64,000 nucleotides of DNA from Bacteroidaceae bacterium (lineage in GTDB: Bacteria > Bacteroidota > Bacteroidia > Bacteroidales > Bacteroidaceae). A program made the translations under genes and the position numbers. Below the pieces are notes generated by a model that had not been told where the DNA came from, ran no database searches, and worked only from the letters and a program-made list of their open reading frames with translations. This document shows positions 17,669-25,688 of the stretch, in pieces. Positions within the stretch are counted from its first letter, which is position 1, and every line of letters starts with the position of its first letter. Where the stretch lies: positions 34,868 through 98,867 of the forward strand of contig JAFRQD010000067.1 in assembly GCA_017428785.1 (NCBI GenBank), written 5' to 3'.

Positions 17669-18211
17669 ATGAAGAAGGTTCGTTGCCCCAAATGCAACAG
17701 CTACACGATATTCGACGAGACGCGCTACCAACCAGGCCAACGTCTCGTCTTCGTTTGCAGCCAGTGCAACAAGCAGTTCGCGATAAAGACTCCCTCTAAC
17801 TCTCCCAAAGGGGAGAAAGCAGGCGAGCTTTCCGCGAAGGAAGCCCTCCCTTTAAGGGAGGGTTTGGGAGGGTCTTTAGGGTCCATCATCGTCGTTGAGA
17901 ACGCCTTCCACTATCGTCAGGAGATTCCGCTTGAGATGGGCGACAATGTCTTCGGGCGCTACGTTCACGGCACCAACATCAACAAACCCATCGAGACTGT
18001 TGACCCAAGTGTTGACACCCGCCATTGCATCATTCGCGTGCAGCGAGGCAAAGACGGCCAGTTGCAGTACATCCTTCGTGATGCACCTTCCGGAACTGGC
18101 ACTTTCTACATGAACGAAATCCTTCGCGACCAGGACCGCATCCGCCTCCAAGACGGCTCCATCATCACAATAGGAGCAACGACGCTCATCCTTAAGCTTG
18201 AAGAGGAATGA
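17669..18211 (+). CDS. Zinc-ribbon plus FHA-domain protein with an in-frame repeat insert
   Basis: The 180-residue protein starts with a zinc ribbon (CPKC at 5-8, CSQC near 31-34), related to the MJ0042/zf-ribbon type. It ends with an FHA domain (about 80-180) that keeps the phosphothreonine-binding hallmarks: FGRY, DTRHCIIRV and GTGTFYMNE. Residues about 41-70 (17787-17881) are encoded by a hairpin repeat of the intergenic family E and read SNSPKGEKAGELSAKE and onward, not conserved sequence. The gene lies 36 bases after the SPOR gene and overlaps the next start by 4 bases. Confidence 0.87.
   Translation: MKKVRCPKCNSYTIFDETRYQPGQRLVFVCSQCNKQFAIKTPSNSPKGEKAGELSAKEALPLREGLGGSLGSIIVVENAFHYRQEIPLEMGDNVFGRYVHGTNINKPIETVDPSVDTRHCIIRVQRGKDGQLQYILRDAPSGTGTFYMNEILRDQDRIRLQDGSIITIGATTLILKLEEE
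17787..17881. repeat. Family E hairpin repeat captured in the FHA gene
   Basis: The ends read aaagactccctct and gggagggtcttt. The interior holds two hairpins (ctctcccaaaggggag; ccctccctttaagggaggg). It is open in the FHA frame for about 31 codons. Confidence 0.82.
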
Positions 18212-19029
18212 TTCGCTTTTTGGCTTCCGACCTCGATGGCACTTTGCTCACCACAGAGAAGGCCATCACCCCTTATTCTCGGCAGACGCTTTTAGAGGCA
18301 CAGGAACGCGGACTTACCATTATTCTTGCCAGCGGACGTCCCCTCTACAGCATCCTTCCCTTTGCCGAGCAGCTTGAATTGCAGAAGCATGGGGGCTTCA
18401 TCATATCCTTCAACGGGAGCCTTGTCTGGGATTGCGCCGAAGGAAAAGCCCTCACGGAACAGGCCATTCCCCTTGCCCTCATTCCCGAACTTGTGGCGGC
18501 TGTGGGGAGCGACTTCCGCATTCATGGCTATAAAGGCAACAGCATCGTCATTCAGGGCAAGCCCGACGAGCGTTCCAACTATATCTCCAAAGCTAACAAG
18601 ATGTCATTGATAGAGACGAGCGACTTCGTCCAGACCATCACAGAACCTCAGCACAAATGCCTCGTTACAGGTGCGCCTCGCAAGCTCTGGCACTTGGAGA
18701 AGCGACTGAGCAAGAAGTTCGAGACGAGCTTCAGCCTTTGTCGCAGCGAAAGCTTCCTGCTCGAAATCATGCCCAAAGGAATCGACAAAGCCGAAGCTCT
18801 TAGCCTGCTTCTCAAAAAGCTTAAGGGTAAGCCGGACGAGTTGCTCTGTTGTGGCGATGGCTATAACGACTTGAACATGATGCGCCTTGCAGGTGTTTCC
18901 TGTGCTCCAAGCAACGCCAAGCGGCCTGTCAAGCAGGCAGCGACCTTTATTACAGACAGCAATGACCGCGATGGCGTTGCCCATGCCGTAGAACGCTTTG
19001 TCAGTTCAGCGCCAGCACAGCGTAGTTGA
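18208..19029 (+). CDS. HAD-superfamily (Cof-type) phosphatase
   Basis: The 273-residue cytosolic hydrolase has HAD motif I at D8-L-D10-G-T and motif IV in CCGDGYNDLNMM. The large cap and LASGRPLYS place it in the Cof/YbiV group (IIB), which dephosphorylate sugar phosphates or nucleotides. It overlaps the FHA gene (ATGA). Its last 29 bases overlap the convergent minus-strand gene. Confidence 0.9.
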   Translation: MIRFLASDLDGTLLTTEKAITPYSRQTLLEAQERGLTIILASGRPLYSILPFAEQLELQKHGGFIISFNGSLVWDCAEGKALTEQAIPLALIPELVAAVGSDFRIHGYKGNSIVIQGKPDERSNYISKANKMSLIETSDFVQTITEPQHKCLVTGAPRKLWHLEKRLSKKFETSFSLCRSESFLLEIMPKGIDKAEALSLLLKKLKGKPDELLCCGDGYNDLNMMRLAGVSCAPSNAKRPVKQAATFITDSNDRDGVAHAVERFVSSAPAQRS

Positions 19030-19411
19030 TGCCGTCGCATTGGACGGATGTGCAGGCTGCTGTGTCTTCCTCTTCGGCGACCTGCTTGTTTCTCTCCGTT
19101 ACTTGCGGGGCAGGCTTGGTTACTACTTTCACTTTCTCCACGACCTGCGTTATATATAAGGTGTCGCGAACGGGCCGCTCAATGCAGACCGTGTCGGTGT
19201 TCTGCACATAGCGTATCTCTGGTTCGCCCGTGGCAAGGAGGTGCATCGACATGCCGAGGACGATGCCTGCAACAGCAGCTGCAGGTGCGGCAAACCAGCC
19301 CCAATAGGTTCGCTTCTGTGCGAGTGGAGTGTCGGGAACATGTAGTGCTTGGTTGTCGCGAGCAGCAAGCCGTTGTGCCGACTCACGAAGTCTGTCTTCA
19401 AACTGTATCAT
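19001..19411 (-). CDS. One-helix membrane protein, possible anti-sigma factor
   Basis: The 136-residue protein has a cytosolic-length N-terminus of about 37 residues, one transmembrane helix (about 38-60, FAAPAAAVAGIVLGMSM) and a periplasmic tail rich in Val/Lys/Glu with two Cys near the end. The start overlaps the ECF sigma stop by 4 bases (ATGA). By position and topology it could be the anti-sigma partner, but no zinc anti-sigma or FecR motif is seen. It overlaps the HAD gene by 29 bases at the 3' end. Confidence 0.6.
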   Translation of the reverse strand: MIQFEDRLRESAQRLAARDNQALHVPDTPLAQKRTYWGWFAAPAAAVAGIVLGMSMHLLATGEPEIRYVQNTDTVCIERPVRDTLYITQVVEKVKVVTKPAPQVTERNKQVAEEEDTAACTSVQCDGINYAVLALN

Positions 19412-19983
19412 GTTGGGTTAAGCTTTTGCTTGAGTGTTTGTGTTAATGCGTGAAGGCGCGACTTGATGGTGCCTTCGGGAACAGCCATCACCTCGGCTAT
19501 CTGCGGCACGGTCAGCTCTTCTTCGAACCTGAGCGAGAAGAGCAAGCGTCCTTCCGGCGGCAACTTCTCCAATTCCCTTTGCAAGGCGAGGTCGAAGGCA
19601 CGGCTGTCTATCTGCTCGACGATATGCGCGTCGGCTGCCACTTCCTGTTGCTTGCTGGAGTACAGCTCGTACTGCTTCCGAATCTCGTCGTGTCTGTAAT
19701 GGTTGCGCAGCAGGTTGAAGCTGATGGTGAAGAGCCAGGTGCGGAAGCCTGTGCCGCCGAACTTGTTGCGCGACGTCCATAGGCGAAGGAAGGCATCCTG
19801 CACGAGGTCGGCAGCCTGGGCTTCATCCTTGCCGACTTGCCGGAAGAAGAATCCCATGAGCCGCCGCGCATGGCGACGATAAAGCTCGCTGTAGGCTCTA
19901 TCGTCGTCCTTGCTGCTCACCATCGTCATCAGCTCGTCGTCCGTAAGCGAGGCGAGTGGCTTATGAAACAAATGGATGCTCAT
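19408..19983 (-). CDS. ECF sigma-70 family RNA polymerase sigma factor
   Basis: The 191-residue protein has sigma region 2 (DLVQDAFLRLWTSRNKF, TWLFTISFNLLRNHYR) and region 4 (LPPEGRLLFSLRFEEELTVPQ with a following helix-turn-helix). The start at 19983 lies 1 base after the upstream gene's stop; a longer frame would overlap that gene by about 60 bases. The order secreted protein, sigma factor, membrane protein suggests one cell-envelope signalling unit. The target promoters are unknown. Confidence 0.9.
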   Translation of the reverse strand: MSIHLFHKPLASLTDDELMTMVSSKDDDRAYSELYRRHARRLMGFFFRQVGKDEAQAADLVQDAFLRLWTSRNKFGGTGFRTWLFTISFNLLRNHYRHDEIRKQYELYSSKQQEVAADAHIVEQIDSRAFDLALQRELEKLPPEGRLLFSLRFEEELTVPQIAEVMAVPEGTIKSRLHALTQTLKQKLNPT

Positions 19984-19984
19984 A

Positions 19985-21193
19985 CTATTGCTTGACTTCT
20001 TTCTCGAAGTCTTCCATGTAGGCCTTCTTTGTCTGCTCGTCCGCAAAGATGCGGCTACGCTCCACGGTTAGACGAAGGATGTCATGCAAGCGGTCGGCCT
20101 GCTCTATTTCTCCCTTCTTTCTGAACTTCGACACAAGGTGAGAGAGGAGTGTCACGTGGTTCAGGTCGAGCTGCTGACTCGTTACCCACGAGTCATAGAC
20201 AAGGTCAGGCTCTGCCAGGTACTCCAGATGATAGACCTCCCTGACGTTGTGCATGGCGACGGCGAAGTTGTCATACTTCCTGGGGCTGTACTTGAGCAGA
20301 AGTCCTTCGTTGTAGATGCTGTCCTTGTCGAGACAGGTTTGCGAAAGGATGTCGGTCGAGAAGTACGTCGGGCGCTTGCTCTCCTTAATCAGGTACATGA
20401 TGATGTCCGCCTCGAAGTGCTTGTACCAGTCCTCGCCAAACTGGTTCCCATAGTCCTGTATGTCGAAGCTTTTGGGCTTGATGCCAAGCTTGCGGAAGAG
20501 CGCCTGCAGGTAGTTGGGGGAGTGAAGGTAGGAGATGGGAATGACGGTGACGTCCGTCCTTTCCTCCAAGGCCTCCTGCATCATCTTCATCGGGCCAAGC
20601 AGGACGTCGCCGTTGGCAAAGTACAAAGCCTCGGGTTGCATACTCCGCAGCATGTTCATGTTATAGTGCATGATGCGGGCAGGGTAGTACTTCATGCGGT
20701 ACGCTTGGCGGAATAGCTCGCCGACCTTCTGGTTCTCGGGGTCGATGCTCCAGAGGCGGCAAGCAAGGTAGTTGACGTCTTCGGCACAGACCTCTTCGGG
20801 CATCAGTTCGATGGCACGGTAGATATTGTCGCCCCGTATGGCAGCCGAGTCGGAGCGCAGGCAGTATCGTCCCTTGCAGAGGTTCAGCGCGTAGCTGTCG
20901 GGGATGGCCTTCTCCATCTTCTGAATGATGGCTGCCGACGGAGATTTGTCCTCGTCGCCATAGCCCGTAGTGAACATCTCGTGATAGTTCGTCGCTCGGA
21001 ACAGGTTCCGCCAAGCCCATTCGTCCTTCGGGTTGGCATCCACCTTCTTCTGCCACGCCTCAATCTGCCGGACATACCATTCCGATTCCGGCTCGTGGCT
21101 TGTACTAATGATTGACTCTATGGTCTCTGCCTTCTGCGCTGAGGCAAAAGCACAGAAAACAAGTGCTGCTGCAATAATGATTGTCCTTTTCAT
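19985..21193 (-). CDS. Secreted protein of unknown function, TPR-like
   Basis: The 402-residue protein has a signal peptide (cleaved after AFASA). The mature part is helical; residues 45-70 (WYVRQIEAWQKKVDANPKDEWAW) look like a TPR. The middle (EALYFANGDVLLGPMKMMQ, VTVIPISYLHSPNYLQALFRK) and PTYFSTDI resemble the periplasmic domain of Bacteroidetes DUF2723 membrane proteins. It is first in a unit with an ECF sigma factor, so it may act in sensing. No enzyme motif seen. Confidence 0.6.
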   Translation of the reverse strand: MKRTIIIAAALVFCAFASAQKAETIESIISTSHEPESEWYVRQIEAWQKKVDANPKDEWAWRNLFRATNYHEMFTTGYGDEDKSPSAAIIQKMEKAIPDSYALNLCKGRYCLRSDSAAIRGDNIYRAIELMPEEVCAEDVNYLACRLWSIDPENQKVGELFRQAYRMKYYPARIMHYNMNMLRSMQPEALYFANGDVLLGPMKMMQEALEERTDVTVIPISYLHSPNYLQALFRKLGIKPKSFDIQDYGNQFGEDWYKHFEADIIMYLIKESKRPTYFSTDILSQTCLDKDSIYNEGLLLKYSPRKYDNFAVAMHNVREVYHLEYLAEPDLVYDSWVTSQQLDLNHVTLLSHLVSKFRKKGEIEQADRLHDILRLTVERSRIFADEQTKKAYMEDFEKEVKQ

Positions 21194-21310
21194 CTTTTAA
21201 TTTTCAATATTCAATTTTCAATATTCAATTTTCAAAGGCCTTCATTATTGCAAACCCGCGAAGCCGCTAAGCGTTCACGGGAAAAAGGTGAAAAGGTGAA
21301 AAAGAGAAAA
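21192..21310 (+). repeat. Word repeats upstream of the secreted TPR-like gene
   Basis: At 21195-21235 the phrase 'ttttcaatattcaa' repeats about three times. At 21280-21310 'aaaggtgaaaaggtg' words follow. No gene is seen in the gap to greA. Confidence 0.6.
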
Positions 21311-21321
21311 GGAATCGTGCC

Positions 21322-21786
21322 TCACCGCGTGACGCTTTCGACGCGGAGTTTCAGGGTGCCGACAGGAACGCGGACTTCCACCACGTCGCCTTCGTTCTTT
21401 CCCAAGAGTGCCTGTGCGATGGGCGATTTGATGGAGAGCTTGCCCTCGCTCATGTTCGCTTCGTGCGGGCTGACAATCGTGTAGGTCATCTTCGTGTTGT
21501 TGCCGAGGTTGACCATCTCCACCTTGTTCAGCAGACCGATGCCGTCGCTGCGAAGCTTCGATGTGTCTATCACCCTGGCAAACTCCAAGACGCGTTGCAG
21601 GAAGCGAATCCTTCCGAGCAGTTTGCCTTGTTCGCGCTTGGCGGCATGATACTCGAAGTTCTCGCTGAGGTCGCCCTTGTCGCGAGCCTCCGAGATGGCG
21701 TCCTTCACGCGTGGCAACTCCACCGTTTCAAGCTGGTGCAACTCGGCTACAATCTTGTCGTAGCCCTCTTGTGACATGTATTCCAT
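21322..21786 (-). CDS. greA: Transcription elongation factor GreA
   Basis: GreA rescues backtracked RNA polymerase by stimulating transcript cleavage. The 154-residue protein has the N-terminal coiled coil with the acidic tip region (SEARDKGDLSENFEYHAAKR) and the C-terminal FKBP-like domain. The start at 21786 (MEYMSQEGY) is the usual family start. The longer frame would run into the terminator hairpin. Confidence 0.95.
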   Translation of the reverse strand: MEYMSQEGYDKIVAELHQLETVELPRVKDAISEARDKGDLSENFEYHAAKREQGKLLGRIRFLQRVLEFARVIDTSKLRSDGIGLLNKVEMVNLGNNTKMTYTIVSPHEANMSEGKLSIKSPIAQALLGKNEGDVVEVRVPVGTLKLRVESVTR

Positions 21787-21795
21787 ATTATCATA

Positions 21796-21828
21796 GAAAC
21801 CGCCTACGCTTCTCACGCAGGCGGTTTC
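21796..21828. terminator. Hairpin between aqpZ and greA
   Basis: gaaaccgcct (21796-21805) pairs with aggcggtttc (21819-21828) around a 13-nt loop. It lies just after the aqpZ stop on the minus strand and just before greA. Confidence 0.75.
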
Positions 21829-21853
21829 TTATATTATATAAATAATGTATGTG

Positions 21854-22528
21854 TTACTTTTCGCAAGGCTCAACAATCTTCCAGAGACAAGCTGCAACGA
21901 GGGCACCTACGAAGGGACCTACGATGAAGATCCAGAGGTTAGCGAGGGCATCGCCAGCGGCAAAGATAGCCGGACCGATGGAACGGGCGGGGTTCACGCT
22001 TGTGCCGGTGAAGTAGATGCCTACCAGGTGGATGAGAATCAGCGACAGACCGATAGCCAGACCAGCGAAGTTGTTGGTAGCGCCGTTTGTCTTGTGCGTA
22101 GAACCAAGCACAACGAGCACAAAGAGGGCAGTCAGGATAATCTCAGCAGCAAGAGCTACGCACCAGCATCCGTTGCAACCAGCGCCGATGCCGTTAGTGC
22201 CCAGTCCTGAGCCGGGATAGAGATAGAACAGAGCAGCACCGGCAATGATGGCACCGATGACTTGTCCGCACATGTAGCCGAAGCAGTCCTTCACGCTGAT
22301 GCGACCCGTCACGAGGCAACCGAGCGTGATGGCAGGATTGATGTGGCAACCGGAAATGCCGCCGATGGTGTAAGCCATAGCAACTACAGAGAGACCAAAG
22401 GCAATGGCTGTGCCTACAACAGCAGCGATGCCGCCTTCGGGAGTTCCACAACCGAGACTCACGGCTGCACCGCAGCCCAGAAATGTCAGTACAAACGTAC
22501 CGAGGCATTCAGCAATGTACTTTTTCAT
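21854..22528 (-). CDS. aqpZ: Aquaporin / glycerol facilitator (MIP family)
   Basis: The 224-residue integral membrane channel has six predicted helices and both pore motifs: HINPAITLG (first NPA) and SVNPARSIGPA (second NPA). The pattern after the second NPA and the overall length fit the water-selective AqpZ type better than GlpF, though this is inference. It has its own promoter and a downstream hairpin. Confidence 0.9.
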   Translation of the reverse strand: MKKYIAECLGTFVLTFLGCGAAVSLGCGTPEGGIAAVVGTAIAFGLSVVAMAYTIGGISGCHINPAITLGCLVTGRISVKDCFGYMCGQVIGAIIAGAALFYLYPGSGLGTNGIGAGCNGCWCVALAAEIILTALFVLVVLGSTHKTNGATNNFAGLAIGLSLILIHLVGIYFTGTSVNPARSIGPAIFAAGDALANLWIFIVGPFVGALVAACLWKIVEPCEK

Positions 22529-22613
22529 AATAGCTAAGTTTGTTTGTGTCTGCCTTGCGACAGACGTGTTAGAAATAATAGTGTGAATAACTCATTTATC
22601 GTGTTTGCTGTTG

Positions 22614-22645
22614 CAAATTTAGCAATTATCTTTCAAATAACGCAA
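22614..22645 (-). promoter_or_regulatory. Probable promoter of aqpZ
   Basis: On the minus strand TTG (22643-22645), 21 bp, TAAATTTG (22614-22621). The leader is about 80 nt. Confidence 0.6.
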
Positions 22646-22817
22646 GTAAATCGTGCCTTTTTTTGTTTTATGCCGCCAAATCTTTATGCATTCTTGCCAA
22701 TAGCCGCTTGCATTTTGCAGTAAGAACGATTGAATTTTGCTTGACATTTCCTTACTTTTACTGGGGAGAAGAATTGTATGTTCAGCGACGGGTTTCCAGA
22801 CGCCCTGTGGAGGGATT

Positions 22818-22910
22818 GCAAACGCCGGCTGCGGAGATTGCAATCGCCGCACGCGGAAATGGGCAACGCCGCACGCGGAAATGCCAATCGCCGCAGCCGG
22901 CGTTTTGGGG
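22818..22910. repeat. GC-rich array of about 22-bp units (family A)
   Basis: Four units: aaacgccggctgcggagattgc, then two with cgccgcacgcggaaatg, then cgccgcagccggcgtttt. The outer two units are inverted with respect to each other, as at 7.4 and 54.5 kb. Confidence 0.85.
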
Positions 22911-22993
22911 TATAGGCAAGCGCCTGTAACAGAACCGGTTGCAGAATGCTGATGAGGCTCTCCCGAAATCACCTGGACTGGCGGATACAAAAA

Positions 22994-23028
22994 CAGCTGC
23001 CTCCCTAAAATATAACGAGAAGCAGCTG
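22994..23028 (-). terminator. Terminator after the DUF5606 gene
   Basis: A 7-bp stem (gcagctg/cagctgc) is followed on the minus strand by a run of five T. It lies 53 bases after the DUF5606 stop and would end the nusB-to-DUF5606 transcript. Confidence 0.6.
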
Positions 23029-23080
23029 CCAAAATCTTTACATTCTGGTCGTATGAACGGAGGCAGGAGCAGTTGGGATT

Positions 23081-23521
23081 TTAATCTTTGCGGTCGTCGA
23101 TATTGTTTCCCTGCGTTTCTTTCAATACTTCATCAAAGTCGTCCAAACCGTTGCCAACAAGGATATTATACCATTGGATGAGCTTCTTGATGTCGGCTGG
23201 GTAGATGCGGTCGCGGTCGCAGTTGGGAAGAACTTCAGTCAGAAAAGCATAAAGCTCTTCTTTCGAAGCTGTGCGATAGTCGATAGCTGTAGGCTTACCG
23301 TCTTCCTTCTTCTTGATGTTGTTCAACACCTCGCGCAAAGGCACTTCCTTCTCGTCGGTATACATAGCGATGTCGGCCAAAGAGATGATCTTGTCTGCAG
23401 CGAATGCAGGGAAGCGTTTCTTCTGCGCGTCGATGGTTTCTACTATGAGGCTGTTGTTGCCTCTTGATACGAGTTTGTAGAGCCCGGGCTTGCCGGAGAT
23501 AGCTAAGATTGTTTTAAGCAT
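23081..23521 (-). CDS. DUF5606 family protein
   Basis: The 146-residue cytosolic protein starts MLKTILAISGKPGLYKLV, the conserved opening of DUF5606, a Bacteroidetes family with no established function. Highly charged; the C-terminus is acidic. It is the last gene of the nusB-yajC-ybbR-coaE group, separated from coaE by a family E hairpin repeat. Confidence 0.85.
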   Translation of the reverse strand: MLKTILAISGKPGLYKLVSRGNNSLIVETIDAQKKRFPAFAADKIISLADIAMYTDEKEVPLREVLNNIKKKEDGKPTAIDYRTASKEELYAFLTEVLPNCDRDRIYPADIKKLIQWYNILVGNGLDDFDEVLKETQGNNIDDRKD

Positions 23522-23526
23522 AATAT

Positions 23527-23600
23527 AGACCCTCTCCCTAACCCTCGCTCTTTAGTGCGAGGGAACTGCGTTGCAGAGCCTTGGGCAGTTAGTTATAGTA
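23527..23600. repeat. Family E repeat between coaE and the DUF5606 gene
   Basis: gaccctctccctaaccctcgctctttagtgcgaggg, then ggaactgcgttgcag and cttgggcagtt. The right part is nearly identical to the copy at 25548-25676. Confidence 0.8.
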
Positions 23601-23607
23601 TTATTTG

Positions 23608-24207
23608 TTATTTTTCAAATTGCCTCTCTCCATCGTGGTGAAGGAGGAGGGCTAATTGTTCCTGTATTTCCTTTTCTGTCGCCGTTTTGTTGTCGATGAT
23701 GAAGTCGGCTTGACTTCGGTGAATCTCAGGCTGTTGCATCTTCATCCTCGCCCGAATCTGTTCTTCGTTGGCAGAGTCGCGACGCATCGCCCTCTGAAGG
23801 CGGATGTCTTCCGGGGCATCAACGAAGAGGACTTTGTCGACATGGTTGTTGAAGCCGCTCTCGAAAAGGATGGCACTTTCGAGGGCAACAATGGGCTTTC
23901 CCTGTTCCTTAGCCCAAAACGCGAAGTCCTTCAGTACCGCCGGATGGATGATGGCATTGACCTGGCTGGCGTGTTCGGGATTGGAAAAGAGGTAATCGGC
24001 CAGGAGCTGCTTGTTGAGCTTCTCTCCTTCAAACACATCGCCCCCGATGAGCGCGACGAGCTGTTGGCGAATCTCCTGGCTTTCTGCGGTCAGCCGCTTG
24101 GCTTCCTTGTCGCAATCATAGACGGGAATGCCGAACTCTCTCTGCAAGAGAGCAGAGACATAGCTCTTTCCGCTACCGATGCCGCCTGTTATGCCGATTG
24201 TCTTCAA
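23608..24207 (-). CDS. coaE: Dephospho-CoA kinase
   Basis: CoaE catalyses the last step of coenzyme A synthesis, phosphorylating the 3'-OH of dephospho-CoA. The 199-residue protein has the P-loop GGIGSGKS (residues 8-15), YDCDKEAKRL, and the lid and CoA-binding region DAPEDIRLQRAMRRD. It lies 19 bases after the YbbR gene. Confidence 0.95.
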   Translation of the reverse strand: MKTIGITGGIGSGKSYVSALLQREFGIPVYDCDKEAKRLTAESQEIRQQLVALIGGDVFEGEKLNKQLLADYLFSNPEHASQVNAIIHPAVLKDFAFWAKEQGKPIVALESAILFESGFNNHVDKVLFVDAPEDIRLQRAMRRDSANEEQIRARMKMQQPEIHRSQADFIIDNKTATEKEIQEQLALLLHHDGERQFEK

Positions 24208-24226
24208 TGCCTGTCTTCTTTAATTG

Positions 24227-25237
24227 TCAATTATCGACGCCTTCCGCCACCTGCTCGATGAGATAATCCACTTCCTTGGGAGAGATTCTGGCATTCGAGA
24301 CGCCTGCCGGCATAGACTTCAAGTGCAACGAGAGCTTGCTGCTTTCCGTGTTCTCCAACAGCTCCTCGTAAGTCGTGGCAAGCACAAAGTCTTCCGGACG
24401 AATCTTGTCATACCTTCCGGACTCCACCTTGAATGTGACATTGACTTGTGCAGGGAAGGTTCGGAGCTTCTTCTCAGCCGGGAAATTCAATCCGATGACC
24501 GGCACTTTGATTGTCTTCTCTGTGTAGTAACCCACGCCAACCTTTATGTTGACCCGTTCGGGCTCATATTTCACGAGCTTCTGTTTGCGAAGCGCAACCT
24601 GATAGTTGCCTGCTCCGCTCAGTTCCTCCAGGTCGAATGCCTCGGAGTAAACGACTTGCATCGTGTCCAGTATGGCTTTGGGAGCAAAGACCTTGACCGA
24701 TTCCGGCTCGACAAGAATGCTTTGGATGTAGTTTTGCCTGGAGGCTTTGAGCGTTCCTGCCAACTTGACGGGCAGAGTCTTCGAGAGGCCGTGATTGTAG
24801 GAAAAGCGAAGCGTGTCGGGCCTGATGGCCTGTATTTTTGTGGAAACCACGAGATGCCGTCTTATGAGGCGTTGGATCTCATCGGAAGAGATATAGACCT
24901 CCGCATCGGCCTTGCCGGTGTTGTATTTCGTGAAGTCAACCTTAATGCGTTTGGGGCGGAAGATGTTGGAGATGCTCTGCCGTGCAAGGATGAGCCCCCT
25001 GTCGTGAAGGGTGACGCTTATCGAGGAGGGAAGGGAATCGATGATGACTACATCTTCGGGCACATTCTCGAGTCTCACCTTGATGGGCACTTCTTTCTCA
25101 AGCGTTTCGTTGAGGGCTTGCAAGAGCCAGAAACTGAAGGAAACGGCAAGGAAGAAGCAAAAGACGAGCACTTCGTGACTTCTTGTCCCGAACAACTTGT
25201 CCCGCCATTTGTTGAAACTTCGCCCGATTCTCGACAT
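24227..25237 (-). CDS. YbbR-like domain protein (CdaR-related)
   Basis: The 336-residue protein has a short cytosolic N-terminus, one transmembrane helix (about 24-42) and an extracytoplasmic region with YbbR-like beta domains (VPIKVRLENVPEDVV, LPSSISVTLHDRG). In Firmicutes CdaR regulates a di-adenylate cyclase; no CdaA homologue is visible here, so that role is not assumed. The gene sits between yajC and coaE with gaps of 3 and 19 bases. Confidence 0.8.
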   Translation of the reverse strand: MSRIGRSFNKWRDKLFGTRSHEVLVFCFFLAVSFSFWLLQALNETLEKEVPIKVRLENVPEDVVIIDSLPSSISVTLHDRGLILARQSISNIFRPKRIKVDFTKYNTGKADAEVYISSDEIQRLIRRHLVVSTKIQAIRPDTLRFSYNHGLSKTLPVKLAGTLKASRQNYIQSILVEPESVKVFAPKAILDTMQVVYSEAFDLEELSGAGNYQVALRKQKLVKYEPERVNIKVGVGYYTEKTIKVPVIGLNFPAEKKLRTFPAQVNVTFKVESGRYDKIRPEDFVLATTYEELLENTESSKLSLHLKSMPAGVSNARISPKEVDYLIEQVAEGVDN

Positions 25238-25240
25238 TTC

Positions 25241-25540
25241 TTATTGTGCGGTTGATTGCGGAGAGGCAAAGACGCTGCCTTTATCTACTTTGATGTAGAT
25301 GCCGTTGGCAATCTCCACTTTGAGCGTGTTGTCTGCTTCGTCGATATCCTTCACCGTTCCGTAGATGCCGCCGGCAGTAACGATTTGCGAGCCTTTGGTG
25401 ATGCTGTTGCGGAAGTTCTGAATCTCTTTCTGCCTCTTCTGTTGAGGACGAATCATAAAGAGCCACATGATGGCGAAGATGATGACCATCATGAAAAGGA
25501 ACGACATGTTGCCGCCTTGAGCTTGAAGTAGTGTGAGCAT
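25241..25540 (-). CDS. yajC: Preprotein translocase subunit YajC
   Basis: The 99-residue protein has a short N-terminus, one transmembrane helix (about 12-30) ending in FMIRPQQKRQKE, the YajC signature, and a small cytosolic domain. YajC binds SecDF and assists export. The start at 25540 keeps the usual short periplasmic lead. Confidence 0.93.
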   Translation of the reverse strand: MLTLLQAQGGNMSFLFMMVIIFAIMWLFMIRPQQKRQKEIQNFRNSITKGSQIVTAGGIYGTVKDIDEADNTLKVEIANGIYIKVDKGSVFASPQSTAQ

Positions 25541-25547
25541 AATGCGA

Positions 25548-25676
25548 ACCCTCTCCCTAACCCTTCAGACCCTCTCGAAACCTCTCCCTTGGGGGCGAGG
25601 CATTGTCGTCTCTCCCCATAAAGGGGGACGGGAAGGGCTGTAGGGAACTGCGTTGCAGGGTCTTGGGCAGTTTGTT
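25548..25676. repeat. Family E repeat between nusB and yajC
   Basis: aaccctctccctaaccct and gaccctctcgaaacctctccc, then ctccccataaaggggg, ending agggaactgcgttgcagggtcttgg. It shares both ends with the copy at 23527-23600, with a longer interior. Confidence 0.8.
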
Positions 25677-25688
25677 ATGTTAATAGAA

